Counted from the stretch's first letter, positions 1 to 12,062 are shown. The stretch is DNA of 64,000 nucleotides from Callipepla californica brunnescens (GCA_023055505.1 JALIRH010000013.1:124001-188000); one strand, 5' to 3'. Notes: generated from the letters alone by a model not told the origin. Numbers and translations are program-made.

Positions 1-1257
1 GTTCCTTTTGTGCAGAGGACGGAAAGGCATGAGATCACTAACACTCAGCAACACAGAAGTATCACTCAAATTTTGAGAATAAAAGAATAAGTCAAGTGCC
101 AGGATTATTTCCTTTATAGTACTGAAATGGTGCCTTTGTCTTACTAAACTTATTTTCACTTAAACTATGATATTTTTCACATAAAATTTATCTGTTTAAC
201 CCTCATTAAACCAGCATGGATTAGAATGCTAACACAGAAAGGAAAGTCAGACTGCTCTCATAGCAAAATCCAAAAGTAGTGCTGAACTGAAATGCAAAGA
301 ACTAATCTGCTGTTGAAAAGTAAGGCACAGCAAATATCATCTTATAAAAAATAAATGACTAAAATTCAGCAATAAAAAATAAACCTAGAAAATAGCAGTA
401 AAATCAGTGATAAATATAACCACCAGGGGAAGGAGAAGGAATGTAAACAAGAAACAACAGAAAACTTTAGACTCAGTGCAGCTGCAGGCTGAAGTGACTA
501 AGGAACATAGAAGAGATGGAGTAGTTGCATCCCTCAGTGGTAGGTGACTTAACAATTATATGAGTGGATACCGCTAGCTTTGTGGGATATGACATTTAGT
601 TGTCACTGAAGGAAAACTGCCATTTAATTAAACGTGAGAAGAACAACAACAACAAAAAAAAAAGATGGTTCAGAAGTTATGGGAAGCAAGGCTGCATCTT
701 TTTTACTATTCACAGGATTGTGTTTAGCCAATGTAACAGGATGCATATAGTTATTTCTGCTGCTCTGAGCCCTGCTCACTCCCTGGCTTCAGCCCAGACA
801 GTGCCAAGTGCAGTTCAGTGTCTGGTTGTTGTGAACAATGAGTGCAGGACTGAGTCTGTGCCAGGCCACTCGGTGAGGAAGGGCTGCTAATGATGTGGGG
901 CAGGAGGTAGCTGCATGGGAACCTCTGCTGGGCCAACGTTGGATGCACCAAGTTCAGGCATAGACTAGACATTTTCATGCTGGTAAATGCAGGTAAAACC
1001 AACAGCTGTAATTGAGCACTTCAGATTCCATATTTTATTGCTATATATATATGTTGCCTGTCAGATATTTCTGATAGTTCTCCAATCATTATGGAGCAGT
1101 ACTAGAAGCTACCAGACATGATATTATTTCAATAATCTATTCTGCTGATACTATTAAACTTTCAGTAACAGTTTGCCTAAAAAAAGACTAATTCCTAAAA
1201 GAAACGAAAATGGGAAAAAATCCATATAGAACATATATTTTCTGTATAATTTTAAAT
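1..1257. other. No gene recognised, AT-rich non-coding
   Basis: Read on both strands. The open frames (up to 96 codons) have no recognisable domain and lie in AT-rich sequence. A short GC-richer island around 760-960 has no identifiable promoter or repeat signature. Confidence 0.6.
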
Positions 1258-1318
1258 TACAGAATCATAGAATCACCAAGGCTAGAAAAGACCTCCAAGA
1301 TCATCTAGTCCAACTGTA
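1258..1318 (-). repeat. CR1 LINE 3' tail remnant
   Basis: Begins with the CR1 terminal motif AGAATCATAGAATCA, followed by the diagnostic 3' UTR string (pairs of gacctccaagatcatc and tagtccaact). This orientation means the element lies on the minus strand. It is only about 60 bp, a heavily 5'-truncated copy. Confidence 0.8.
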
Positions 1319-2213
1319 ATATTCTGTTATTCATAAAATCTAAATGATTAGTGATATTGATTGAGCCAAGACATTTCATTTTAAATTAATCCCAGCAATA
1401 AGTAGGCTTATGCACTTTTATCATAATACTATTAATCCTTAAATAGAATTTAGATCTATTTAAGTTTTTCCCTTATAATCTAATAGGATTCAATTTCTTT
1501 TAATGCATCTGTAACATATAGTTCCATTAAACATTGCAGAACTTAGCTTTAAGGAAAATGGTACAGCACTTCATGGAAAACATGCCTTATAATTACTCAG
1601 GCTAAAAAAGAGGGGAAGAATTACAGTACCTATTGGGAGAAATATAACAAAATAGTGTTTGACACTTTGTTAATCTAAGTGAAGTAAGACATTTTGACAC
1701 AGCTATGTTCTCAGAATATCTTAAATAAACAAAATATTACTCTTTTAGTTATTTCCACTGGACAATGAATACCTTTCTTGAGGGTTTTGGTTCCTTCAAA
1801 AATTGAATTTTATGTCAGAAAATCACAGTGATAGAAGATTCCCAAATTATTTTACTGCTCATATGACCTGTCAACTGTTCCTAGAACTGCTTCATAACTT
1901 TCTTAAACTTTCATGAAATTTGTTCTTTCATTGTAAAAAGAATATATTTGAATGCTCCTCCTATTCTGGTGGACAGGATGACCAACAAAGAGAAGTATTA
2001 TCTTGTCACTCCAAATGCAGTTAAATTTCTGTTTATTTTCACCCTTTCATAATTTTTCAGTTATTCAGTGATGAATTCATTTTGATTGGCTTAACACAAG
2101 TTGAATTTACCTGAACGTCAGCTGTATATGCCAGATAACATTTTAATGCATCTGCCTTCATTGTGAAGTGAATGCTGTGGAATCTGTCCATTATATATTC
2201 AAGCATCCTTAAC
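1319..2213. other. No gene recognised
   Basis: AT-rich single-copy-looking sequence with no long open frame, no repeat signature and no structured RNA that I can recognise. Confidence 0.55.
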
Positions 2214-2545
2214 ATTAACCACCTGGAATACTGTATTCAGCTCTGAGGACACCAACATAAGATAGACACAGATCTGCTATAGGGGATCCAGAAGAGGGTC
2301 ACAAAGCTCAACTGAGGATAGGAGGAGATATTTTGTGAAGAGAGGCTGAGAGGTGAGGTTGTTTAGTTCAGAGAAGGGAAATATCCAAGAGATTTTAGCA
2401 ACCTTCCAGTACTTACAGAAAGGATGGGAGGGACTCTATATAGTAGAGTGATAGGACAGAAAGTAATGGTATTAAATTAAAAGAGGGAATATTTAGATAC
2501 ATATTAGGAAGAAAGTCTTCACTCTGAGACTCGTGAAGTCCTACT
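2214..2545 (+). repeat. Old CR1 LINE fragment (end of ORF2)
   Basis: Decayed plus-strand CR1 corresponding to the C-terminal part of ORF2. It holds the 'CCTGGAATACTGTATTCAG' stretch that encodes L-E-Y-C-I-Q in the family, then the AGAAGAGGGTCACAAAG region and the later 'GGAAGAAAGTCTTCACT' segment. Reading frames are broken throughout. It is separate from the RT fragment that follows, because the order of the pieces is wrong for one element. Confidence 0.7.
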
Positions 2546-2559
2546 ATGGCACTTGAAAA

Positions 2560-3334
2560 AATAAAGATGAGGTGATTGGAGGTAACCAACATGGATTCAC
2601 CAAGGATAAATCATGCTTGACTAACTTCTTTGTTATACAAGAAAGTATATTCAGAACAGAAGCTGTGGAACAAGATAAACAACATGAGAAAGGAAGACTG
2701 AGAACTAAGGACACTCTAGAAGAAAAGGAAAACAAGTCCAAGTAAGCTGTATGATGGCAGATTCCAATTGGAGGAAGAGTGTGTGGCTTGCAACAGCTCA
2801 TGACCCTGATTGGATAAGCACCTGTATGCACAATTAAGGGCTGTTTTGGGGAATATTTTGTTGGCATGTAAAGGCAGGGGGGAAAGTTACAAGAGAAAAC
2901 TTGTGGAAGTATGTAAGGGATGTTAAAACCTGTAAAAAACAATTTGTATCATCCACATCTGAGTCTGTGCCTCAGATGCTGTACCTCTTGGCCTTTTATG
3001 ATGGAGTTACAGCATCAGTGGGTTCAGGAAGAGCAGCTGAAATCATCTATCCAGACTTGTGCAAAGCTTTTGACGTTGTCTCACATGACATTCCAGTTGA
3101 CACGTTAAATAAAAATGGATTTGATGGATGGACGACTCACTGGATAAGGAACTTGCTGGAAAGTGACACTCCTAGAGTTACAGTCAATGTCGAAGAGGAC
3201 ACCAGTGATGAGTTGCGTTCCTCAGAGATCTGTGCTGAGTCTGGTGCGATTTAATGTTTTTGTAGATGACACAGACAGCAGGATCAAATGCACGCAGAAA
3301 GTTTGCAAATGACACTGAACTGAGTGGTGCAGTT
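2560..3334 (+). pseudogene. Old CR1 ORF2 reverse-transcriptase fragment, interrupted
   Basis: A plus-strand remnant of the CR1 reverse transcriptase. Near 2576-2625 it encodes N-Q-H-G-F-T-K-D-K-S-C, the conserved QHGFTKGRSC block. From about 2976 it resumes with L-A-F-Y-D-G-V-T-A-S-V, then D-L-C-K-A-F-D-V-V-S-H-D (RT motif A) and W-I-R-N. Near 3300-3334 it reaches F-A-N-D-T-E-L-S, the motif C (FADDTKL) region in which the first catalytic Asp has become Asn. About 350 bp of unrelated sequence separates the two halves. At 3335 a younger opposite-strand CR1 interrupts it, and what looks like its continuation restarts near 6285. It is dead; no intact frame survives. Confidence 0.75.
2626..2975. 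other. Unassigned ~350-bp insertion inside old CR1
   Basis: The CR1 protein reading breaks after C-L-T-N-F and resumes at L-L-A-F-Y-D-G. The intervening sequence has no CR1 similarity that I can see. It could be a fragment of an LTR or another old insertion; I do not recognise it. Confidence 0.45.
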
Positions 3335-3416
3335 CATAGAATCATAGAATCATAGAATCATAGAATCATAGAATCATAGAATCACAGAATCACAGAATCA
3401 CAGAATCACAGAATCG
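3335..3416 (-). repeat. CR1 3' terminal 8-bp repeat array, about 10 units
   Basis: About six CATAGAAT units followed by four CACAGAAT units, then the start of the CR1 3' UTR (GTAGGGGTTGGAAGGGACC). This is the 3' terminal octamer array of the minus-strand CR1 that follows. It is longer than the two to four units seen on the other copies in the window. Confidence 0.9.
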
Positions 3417-3477
3417 TAGGGGTTGGAAGGGACCTCAAGAGATCATCAAGTCCAAGACCCCTGCCAAAGCAGGTTCC

Positions 3478-6240
3478 CTACACCAGGTCACACAGGTAGG
3501 CCTCCAGGCGGGTCTTGAATATCTCCAGAGGAGATTCCACAACCCCCCTGAGCAGCCTGTTCCAGTCCTCCGTCACCCTCACTGTTAAGAACTTCTTGCG
3601 CACATTCATGCAGAACCTCCTGTGCTGCAGCTTCTGTCCATTTCTCCTTGTCCTGTTTCCACACACTTCTGAAAAGAGTCTGGCCTCACCACTTTGTCCC
3701 ACACACCTCAGATATTTATAAACCTGGATCAGGTCCCCTCTCAGTCTTCTTTTCTCAGGGCTGAAGAGACCCAGTTCACTTAGCCTTTCTTCATAGGGGA
3801 GATCCTCCAGGCCCTTCACCATCTTTGCGGCCCTCTGCTGGACTCTTTCTAAGAGATCCCTGTCTTTTTTGTACTAGGGAGCCCAGAACTGGACACAGTA
3901 CTCCAGATGAGGCCTCACTAGGGCAGAGTAGAGGGGGAGGATCACCTTCCTTGACCTGCTGGCCACGCTCTTTTTAATGCATTCCAGAATGCCATTGGTC
4001 CTCTTGGCCACGAGAGCACACTGCTGGCTCATGGTCAACCTGCTGTCCTCCAGGACACCCAGGTCCCTCTCTACAGAGCTCCTCTCCAGCAGGTCATCCC
4101 CCAGCCTCTACTGGTTGAGGCAATTATTCCTCCCTAGGTGCAAGACTCTACACTTGCTTTTGTTAAACCTCATCTGGTTTCTTACTGCCCGGCTTCCCAT
4201 CCTGTCCAGGTCTTGCTGAATGGCAGCACAGCCTTCAGGTGTGTCATCCAATCCTCCCAACTTCGTATGATCAGCAAACATGTTGAGAGTGGCCACTATC
4301 CCTTCATTAAGGTTATTGATGAAGATGTTGAACAAGACCAGATCCAGCACAGACCCCCTGGGGGACATCGCTGCTTACAGGACTCCAACCAGACTCTGTG
4401 CCACCAATGACAACCCTCTGCACTCTGCCAGTCAGCCAGTTCTCAACCCACTTCACTGCCTACTCATCTATCCCACGCTTCCTCAGCTTTGTTATGAGGA
4501 TGTCATGGGAGACAGTATCAAATGCCTTGCTGAAATCAAGGCAGACTACATCCACTGCCCTCCCCCCATCCACCCAGCCTGTGACAACATCATAGAAGGC
4601 CTCCAGGTTGGTTGAGCAGGACCTCCCCTTGGTGAACCCATGCTGGCTACTCCTGATGACCTCCTTTTCTTCCAATTGTCTGGAGATGGCATCCAGCATG
4701 AGCTGTTCCATCACCTTTCCAAGGGCAGAGGTGAGGCTGACTGGCCTATAATTACCAGGATCTTCCTTGCCCTTTTTGAAGACCGGAGTGACATTGGCTA
4801 TCCTCCAGTCTTCAGGCACCTCCCCCATTCTCCAAGACCTCTCAAATATGATAGAGAGAGGCTCAGCTATCACCTCTGCCAGCTCCCTCAGCACCCATGG
4901 ATGCACCCCATTGGGTCCCATGGATTTATGAACATTAGCATTGCCTAGGTGCTCATGGACCACCTCTTCCCTGACTAAAGGAAAGTCTCCCATTCCCCAG
5001 ACCCTCTCACTAACCGCCAGGGTCTGGGATTCCTGAGGGAGAGCTTTTTCACTAAAGACAGAAACAAAGAAAGCGTTCAGTATCTCTGCCTTTTCAGCAT
5101 CCCCCATTACCAGAACACCCCCCTCACCTAGTAGGGAGCCCACATTCTCCCTAATCTTCCTTTTACTGTTAACATACTTAAAAAAAAACTTTTTTATTAT
5201 CCTTTATCACTTTTGCCAGATTCAATTCCAGATGTGCTTTAGCCTTCCTCGTTGCATCCTTGCAGGCCCTGACACCCTTTCTATATTCTTCCCAAGTGGT
5301 CAGACCCTTTTTCCACATTTCATAGACCTTCTTCTTCCCTTTGAGTTCACGTATGTGCTCCTTGCTCATCCATGCAGGTTTTCTGCCACTCCTTCCCTAT
5401 TTCTTGCTCACAGGGATGCACTGATCCTGAGCTTAGAAGAGCTGTTTAAATGCTGACCAGCTCTCACAGGCCCCCTTACCTTCTAACACCCTAGCCCACC
5501 CTAGCTCCAAGTAAGTCCTGAAGGAGATCAAAGTTGGATCTCCTAAAATCCAGGGTAGAAATCCTACTGTTTGCTTTGCTCCTTCCACTCAGGATCTTGA
5601 ACTCCACCATCTCGTGATCACTGCAAACCAAGCTGCCCCCAACCTTTACTTCCTTAACAAGTCCTTCCTTGTTAGTGAGAATAAGGTCCAGTAACACCCC
5701 TCCCCGCATTGGTTCCTCCACCACCTGCATTAAAAAGGTTGTCTTCAACACACTGCAAGAAATGTGTGGACTGTGTGTGCTTGGCCAAGTTGCTTATCCA
5801 GCAAATATCTGGATAATTGAAGTCCCCCATAAGCACCTCTGCCTGGGAACCTGACACTACTTCTAATTGCTTATGGAAGGCCTCATGAACCTCCTCTTCC
5901 TCATCAGGGGACCTGTAGTACACACCCACAATAGTGTCACCCGTACCAGCCTGCCCCTTGATTCTCACCCACAAGCTCTCCACTGCTACATCACTCTCCC
6001 CCAGGTGGAGTTCCATACATTCTAACTGCTCTCTCACTTAAAGAGCAACTCCACCACCTTGCCAGCTGATCTTTCCTAAAAATCAACATGGCAACATTCC
6101 TGTCATGAGAGCTGTCTCACCACATCTCTGTTATCACAATGAGATCATGGCCTTGCGACCACACGCAGATCTCCAAATCTTCCTGTTTATTTCCCATGCT
6201 GCACGCATTAGTGTACAGACACTTAAGGGAAGCAGCATCC
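3478..6240 (-). pseudogene. CR1 ORF2 (endonuclease-reverse transcriptase), broken
   Basis: Encoded the APE-like endonuclease plus reverse transcriptase that nicks genomic DNA and copies CR1 RNA at the nick. From high to low coordinates: the endonuclease start (L-Y-T-N-A-C-S-M-G, then I-T-E-M-W) near 6100-6235; G-V-Y-Y-R-S-P and M-G-D-F-N-Y-P-D within 5672-6037; S-D-H-E-M-V near 5600-5630; then RT within 4460-5143 with N-Y-R-P-V-S-L-T-S, S-S-Q-H-G-F-T-K-G and D-F-S-K-A-F-D. Motif C near 4270-4290 reads F-A-D-H-T-K, so one catalytic Asp is changed to His. The C-terminal part lies in 3478-3822. Several frameshifts and stops split it, including a TGA after M-W in the endonuclease. It cannot make active enzyme. 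Confidence 0.85.
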
Positions 6241-6284
6241 CCCCGCCTCTCACCATGTCTAGGAACTCCACCCTCTTCACCCAT

Positions 6285-6870
6285 CAAGCTCTGTTTTGTT
6301 GTTCAACAAAGTCAAGTACAAGGTCCTGCACCTGTGACAGGGCAACTCCAAGAACAGCTACAGAGTGGACTGAGAATGGCTTAAAAGGAGTCCTGAAGAG
6401 AAGGATTTGGGGGTGTCAGTTGATGAATGACTCAGCATGAACTGGCAACATGTGCTTGCAGCCCAGAAGGCCAACCATATCCTGGGTTATATCAAGAGAA
6501 GTATGACCAGCAGGTCGAGGGAGGTGATTCTGCCCCTCTATTCTGCTCCTGTGAGACACCACCTGGAGTACGGCATGGTCATGCATGTACTGCAGTACTG
6601 CATGTACTTCTGGAGTCCACCAACATAAGAAGGACACTGAGCTGTTGGAGAAGGTCCAGAGAAGAACCATGAAGATGATCAGGGGACTGGAGCACCTCCC
6701 CTGTAAAGACAGGCTCTTCCTCCTGATTCTGGGGGGACCTTATAGAAGCCTTCCAGGACCTGAAGGAGCTTACAGTACAGCTGGGGAAGGACTTTTTATA
6801 AGAGTGACAGGACAAGGAGAAGAGGGTAGATTTAGATTAGATATTAGGAAGAATATCCTAATCCTTCTCT
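6285..6870 (+). repeat. Old CR1 LINE fragment, probable continuation of 2560-3334
   Basis: Plus-strand CR1 starting at the F-N-K-V-K-Y-K-V-L-H-L block (near 6313), which follows motif C in ORF2. It continues through L-L-E-K-V-Q-R-R-T-M-K-M-I and the E-H-L-P segment to about 6860. Its start point fits, apart from a small gap, where the old element at 3334 was interrupted. I infer both are halves of one CR1 split by the minus-strand insertion. Confidence 0.7.
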
Positions 6871-7304
6871 CCCATTTGTTTGATTTATTATATGCAACTC
6901 CTTTTTATATAATTATCTTACATTCTTTTACCATCTGTACTGAATGTGTTATCATTCCTTATTTTGGTCATTTTTGGTTTTCTTCTCCCTGAAAAGCAGA
7001 TGGGAGGGCGAAAGGTACCTGCTACAGACTACTTGGGTGATATTTGGTTACATACACTACCTACTTCCTTGGGTGCTAACCATTTATTTCTTACAGAACA
7101 GGCAGTGGTTGAAATAACAAAAAATGTAGAACTCAAAAACAAACAAACAAAAAAACATGCTCTTTACATCTGTTATCTCAAGATGGGTGAAATACCTTAA
7201 ATTCTATGAACAGACTTGCATACAATCTTTTGAGTCAGTTTATAATTCTTTGGACAGAACCTTCCTTACTCGATGTAACTATTCCGGATTAGGGAGATGC
7301 AACC
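6871..7304. other. No gene recognised
   Basis: AT-rich sequence between two CR1 fragments, with a short AAAC-rich stretch near 7135-7155. Nothing else can be supported. Confidence 0.5.
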
Positions 7305-7735
7305 ATGTCAAAGATGATAAAGGACATGGAACACCTCCCTTCTGAGGAAAGGCTTAGAGACTTGGGTCTGTTTAGCCTTGAAAAAAAGAAGACTCAGAGG
7401 GGATCTGAACCACATCTGTAAATCTAAGGAACGAGAGGCAAAGGGATGAGGCTGGGCTCTTCTCAGCAGTGTGTGGCGATAGAACAAGAGGAAATGACCA
7501 CAAAATGATGCATGGGAAGTTCCACACAAATGTTCTCGGGAACTTATTCACAGTGAGGGTGATGGAACACTGGCACAGGCTGCCCAGAGAGGTTGTGGAG
7601 TCTCCTCTGGAGACATTCAAGACCCGCCTGGACACCTACCTGTGCAACCTGGTCTAGGGAGTTTGCCTTGGCAGGGGTTTGGACTAGATGATCTCTAGAG
7701 GTCCCTTCCAATCCCTACAATTCTGTGATTCTGTG
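7305..7735 (+). repeat. CR1 LINE 3' fragment, plus strand
   Basis: The final part of ORF2 and the 3' UTR of a CR1. It runs from the K-D-M-E-H-L-P-S-E-E-R-L block (about 7320-7355) through R-L-P-R-E-V-V-E-S-P (about 7580-7605) to the 3' UTR (GGACTAGATGATCTCTAGAG) and a two-unit terminal repeat ATTCTGTGATTCTGTG. It is a typical 5'-truncated insertion with a broken frame. Confidence 0.9.
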
Positions 7736-8894
7736 TTCAGCCCTACCTTTAGGGCTTTTAGATTCTTCTGTGGTTTCTATCCACATATCTACTTATCTAT
7801 CCACGTATATCTATCTTTCAATGCCTTTAAAAAAAAAACGCCTTCTAAATGCGTTCTTGATTGGATAGGCATTTCCTTTCCTCTGTTGTTCCTGAAGTGG
7901 CAAAAAAGCCATTCTCTCTCTGTAGGCATTTTTTATTTTGTAATGCACATTGATGCATTCAAAGCATAGCTGATCATTTTTTAATTTTACACAATTATTT
8001 CTCAAACAGTAACTTGCTGCAAAGTCCCAAGAAGCAGGTAAAAACACTCTGAGCTTCTGTCAGACTGGCAAAGGAATAATTTAATAATCTTCTTCTGCAA
8101 AACTGCTTTCAGGTAGGATTTTCCTGAAAGCATTTTCTGAGCTGATTAAGATTACTTCTCGGTTGCTAATACAGCATGGTAAGGTTCAGGAAGCATAAAG
8201 CCTCTAAATATTTCTCTGGTTTCTAAAAGTAACCTTTTTTACCTATAATGTACCAAATTAATATATTTTTTAAATGGAACCCTATTTAAAGCAGTAACTC
8301 AACAAAAAGTTTTTTTCTTTTTTTTTTTTTGTGACTTCTATTTCCCACCTGTATCTGCACACTGCTATAAATAAGAAGCAATTTGTAGATGTAAAATCTT
8401 GTTTTGTATTGCTTTCAATGTACTGTTGAATTTTTTAATGTGTAACATATATTCTCCTAGTTACACCGGTTCACAGTCCTTTCTTTGATACTCCTTTAAC
8501 TGTGAAGTGCAATTGTGTTGTATTCCCTTGCAATCTTCAAGTGTAAAACATCTTTATTGACACCTTTATCTTTATTAGTGTGATAGAAACCTGTCTTTGG
8601 TAACCAATAAATTTTGGAGTTGAAATGTGTCTGCTTTAATATTCAGTGTAATAAGTTGAGCTTTGATGTTAGAGCTCCTGAGATTTTACTCAGCTAGGTG
8701 TTTGTAGACATCCCTGAATGGCCTCTGAGGAATTGATTATAATATTAGTATGCATTAGAAGAAGTGTAAATTTAGATGCAAGATCTAAATTTAGGTACAG
8801 CTGTAAAATAATGGTATACCATTGGGTAACGCACTGGATCTACTTTTTGATCAGAAGGCTATAAATTATATACATACATTACTAAAATCTGACA

Positions 8895-8932
<38 letters not shown>

Positions 8933-9616
8933 CTATTCATGCATTAGTAAGAGTGTAGGTGTGAAGAGTCATTTGAATGTTCTATGTAGTTAGAGTCCTT
9001 GCTACTACTTCCACTGGTATTTCTTTTTTCTTTCACATCTACTCATCTGAAATTCAGCTGTATGATCCTTCATTGTCCGGCACTCATTCAGTAATAAGTT
9101 AAATTGCAGATACAGTTACCTATCAAGAAACTTAATCAGAGAAATTCAAAGGAACATGAACCACTTTGTCAGAATGGTGAATATGACAGTATCTTAGATT
9201 TCATTATTCAAGAAAAGCATGTGAGTTAGACTGCACTGTGATCTTCCAAGAAGTCCAAGCCCTGTGTAAAGAATCCCTCCAACAGCCTTTTCCAAAACTA
9301 TTGGTGAAATCATTAGATAAAATTTGCCAACAATCAAGGAAAATTTCAACCGTGGCAAGATTTGAGTCCTTGGTGCAATAGCATTAATCCTCCCCGTGCA
9401 AACTCCCTGAATGCAGCTCTTAATAGGGATGAATAGGGGTGGAGTGACTATTATAAGACCTCCATCATCAGTCCTGAGTATCATCAACCTTCTTTCTCTG
9501 CATTATTTGCAGTTCTTCTTAAATCCCATCCTCACTTCTCCAGCATTCTAAAGCTGTTATTTTTCATTGTACAGGCAATGTGCACTCTCTGAGTTGACCT
9601 GAGTGTAGTAGTAAGG
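7736..9616. other. No gene recognised; (TA)n microsatellite at ~8900-8930
   Basis: AT-rich sequence with poly-T at about 8316-8332 and a roughly 15-unit TA dinucleotide run at about 8900-8930. A 97-codon minus-strand open frame at 9194-9487 has no recognisable domain and is probably chance. The last bases, TAAGG (9612-9616), are the target-site copy of the adjoining provirus. Confidence 0.55.
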
Positions 9617-9958
9617 TGTAGCGGAATTGCCTAGTCACAGCCGGAACCAGTGAATGAGCATCTGAGTAACCAGAGCAGAGGAGTCCAGGTCCAACCGTCC
9701 TCTCGCTCTCACCCTCTTGGTGATGCTTCTGGCAGTGCTTCTGGGAGCACAGAAATGCTCAGAGCCTGCCCAGGTTGCCACCCCCCCCTCCCTGGCTCCC
9801 TTCCTTCCGGTGCACAGTGTTCGAACGAGAGGCGGCTGCGTTCCTTAGCCTAAACGGTCGCCCGGAGGGGTGAGTTCATTCCCCTTATCTCTGACATCTC
9901 CTCCTGTAGCGCCTCTACCTCAAATAAAGGCTCTGTCACCGCCTTTGCTTGCTTTACA
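9617..9958 (+). repeat. 5' LTR of ERV-L copy 1
   Basis: 342 bp, begins TGTAGCGGAATTGCC and ends GCTTTACA. It has an AATAAA polyadenylation signal at 9923-9928. After a CT spacer comes a primer-binding-site-like TGGTGAGCCAGG from 9961. The sister copy reads TGGCGAGCCAGG. Confidence 0.9.
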
Positions 9959-10001
9959 CTTGGTGAGCCAGGCAGCCTCATACCTTTTAAAAACATTCAC
10001 T

Positions 10002-11584
10002 ATGACCTTTCTAAGTAACATCGTGGGATGGTTTGCACTGGAAAAGACCACCCCCTTAAATGACCTTTTGCCCAGGCACATCCTGGGATTCCTAGGGCCC
10101 CCATACCATGGGATTGCTGCTATTACTGAAAAATGGGGCCCCCTGCGAGACAGAGGAAACATCCATGAATCCCTGTCCCGACTAGCTGACTATTTTCTCT
10201 CTCTGACTAAAAACATACTGACTACTCAGGAGCGGCAATTAGCTGCATCTATGGTGGCATGGCCACTGCTGATGGCCTTGAAACAGATGAACACATCTGA
10301 AGGGGGTCTGCTTGATGAAAATCAACTCTTGAGTGACCGTATTGAAGAACTAGAAAAACAACTTGCAGTTTTGACAGGAAAAATACCTAAACCAGTCACT
10401 CCATTATGGAAGGTCCGGAATCTCTTTCTAGAAGTTACCGGGGACCCTGTAGAAGACAACCCACATAACCTGGTTTCTGAAGATGAAGGCACTAAAAGGT
10501 CGGATCTTGAATTTCCACTTGTGCTAGATCCCTTTGAGATCCGACCAGTTGTAACTCAAAAACCAAAAATAACACAGAAGAGACCAGTGGGGCTGCACCC
10601 TGATCAGTGGCCCCCTGCCCACAGCACTTTACATGTAACAGCTCGCCCATATACAGCAGCAGAATTGATGGATCTAGTACAATGGTTTAGACAAAAACAG
10701 AGTGAGCGTACCAGCATGGCCTCTCTGCTCATGGGACATGGGGGCAGAAGGTGTTATGGTAAATGGGCCAGAAATTTCAAAACTGGCATCCATTTCCAGT
10801 CACCCTGCCCTCAGACAGAGGCTATATGCCACTGTCCAACATAATGATGAAAATCATTCATTAATCAAATGATTAACAGCTGCGTGCCGTATAACATGGC
10901 CAAACAAAACTGATATTCCATTAAATATAGGTCTATGGTCTTCTATGGAAGATCAGCAAAATTATATTCGGGAACTGGGTATGAGAGAGGCAATCTACGA
11001 AGAAGATTTTGATGCCCAGACCTGATTACATTCTCAACAGGAATGAGAGATCTTATCCTGCAGCAAGCTCCACCTCATCAGTATGGTACTTTGGTATCCA
11101 TACTGAACCCCCTAGTGGCCTCAGAGGCCATCATACAACAGGCTGCCCAATTGGTGGCAGATCTGGGGGAGACAGAGCGCCTGTGGGATAGGTGCAATAT
11201 CTGAATGGTGGTGGTAGGGTCGGAGATCCATCCACCACCATGATCTAGGAGACCAGCCTCTAAGGTAATCCAATCTGAACCCATTATGGTATCAAGGAAA
11301 CATGTTTAATGACCTGATATGAGCAGAAGTTCAATTTGAAAAGATTGATGGACAGCCTAATCAGGTACTACTACAACTATGGAAACAGTTGCCCAATAAT
11401 CAAAATTCCAATCCTCCCCCAAAAGGGAAGGAATTCAACTCATCAAACAGATTCCACAAGACACATGGTATCTAGAAGACTTTACGGTGCCATTGAAAAA
11501 ACATAAACCTCCTCAGGAACCCTGGGCTGCCATGGTCAAGCCATCAGAGGAAAAGACTATTGGATTGCAGAGCTGATGGCATGA
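10002..11584 (+). pseudogene. gag: ERV-L gag, copy 1, frameshifted
   Basis: Remnant of the Gag structural polyprotein. I chose ATG 10002 (M-T-F-L-S-N-I-V-G-W-F) because it is the first ATG after the primer-binding site and matches the sister copy; the open frame also reads back into the LTR, which is not meaningful. The N-terminal ~280 residues are open to 10844 and include a heptad-rich, coiled-coil-like segment (about residues 145-165). After 10735 the frame is broken several times, although homology to the sister Gag continues to the stop TGA at 11582-11584. No CCHC zinc knuckle is visible. The stop overlaps the pro-pol ATG (11581) as ATGA. Confidence 0.8.
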
Positions 11585-12003
11585 CAGAGGAGCCAGAATT
11601 CCCCAGGACTAGGGCCTCTAGAGGAGACCAGAGACCCTATGTTGAATTAACCATATACTGATCGAGAAAAAATGTACAATGAGTCATGGCGCTGGTAGAT
11701 ACTGGAGCAGAAACATCAATCATATGTGGTGACTCAAGTAAATTCCTGGGCATGTAGGCTATGATAGGTGGGTTCGGGGGGCAGTTGATCCCCGTAACCC
11801 AAATGTGGTTGAAACTGGGGGTTGGGCATCTTCCACTCCAGGAGTACAAGGTGTCTATTGCCCCTGTTCCAGAGTATGTATTGGGGATAGACATCTTGTG
11901 GGGTCTGACTCTCCAGACCACTGTGGGAGAGTTCAGACTAAGGGAAAGATGTATTAGTATCCAGGCAGTGCAGGCAATTTTAAGGGGCCATACAAAAAAC
12001 TGA
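11581..12003 (+). pseudogene. pro: ERV-L protease region, copy 1
   Basis: Retroviral aspartic protease remnant. It encodes A-L-V-D-T-G-A-E-T-S (catalytic DTG at about 11698-11706), a flap-like I-G-G-F-G-G-Q, and L-G-I-D-I-L before the end. In-frame stops interrupt it near 11658, 11680, 11755 and 12001, so no protease can be made. It overlaps the gag stop by four bases and leads into the RT start. Confidence 0.8.
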
Positions 12004-12062
12004 GCCTATTTGTTAGCCACAACCACATCAGTTCACAAATACAAAACAATATAGACTCCCGA

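Larger units (their letters stand above)
3335..6265 (-). mobile_element. Nearly full ORF2-length CR1 LINE, minus strand
   Basis: Young-looking CR1 non-LTR retrotransposon. The 3' octamer array is at the low-coordinate end and the endonuclease start is at about 6200-6240. It contains the 3' UTR, the whole reverse transcriptase region and most or all of the endonuclease. ORF1 and the 5' UTR are missing, so it is 5'-truncated. It lies inside an older plus-strand CR1 (2560-3334 and 6285-6870). The exact 5' edge is uncertain by some tens of bases. Confidence 0.85.

Noticed and set aside
3335..3416. Octamer array considered as a CRISPR-like or regulatory repeat
   Set aside because: It is the known CR1 3' terminal repeat, directly joined to CR1 3' UTR, with no spacers.
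4138..4948. Plus-strand open frames across 4.1-4.9 kb
   Set aside because: They are antisense to the CR1 reverse transcriptase, whose motifs are on the minus strand.
9194..9487. 97-codon minus-strand frame
   Set aside because: No domain, no splice or promoter context; the opposite strand is similarly open. Treated as chance.
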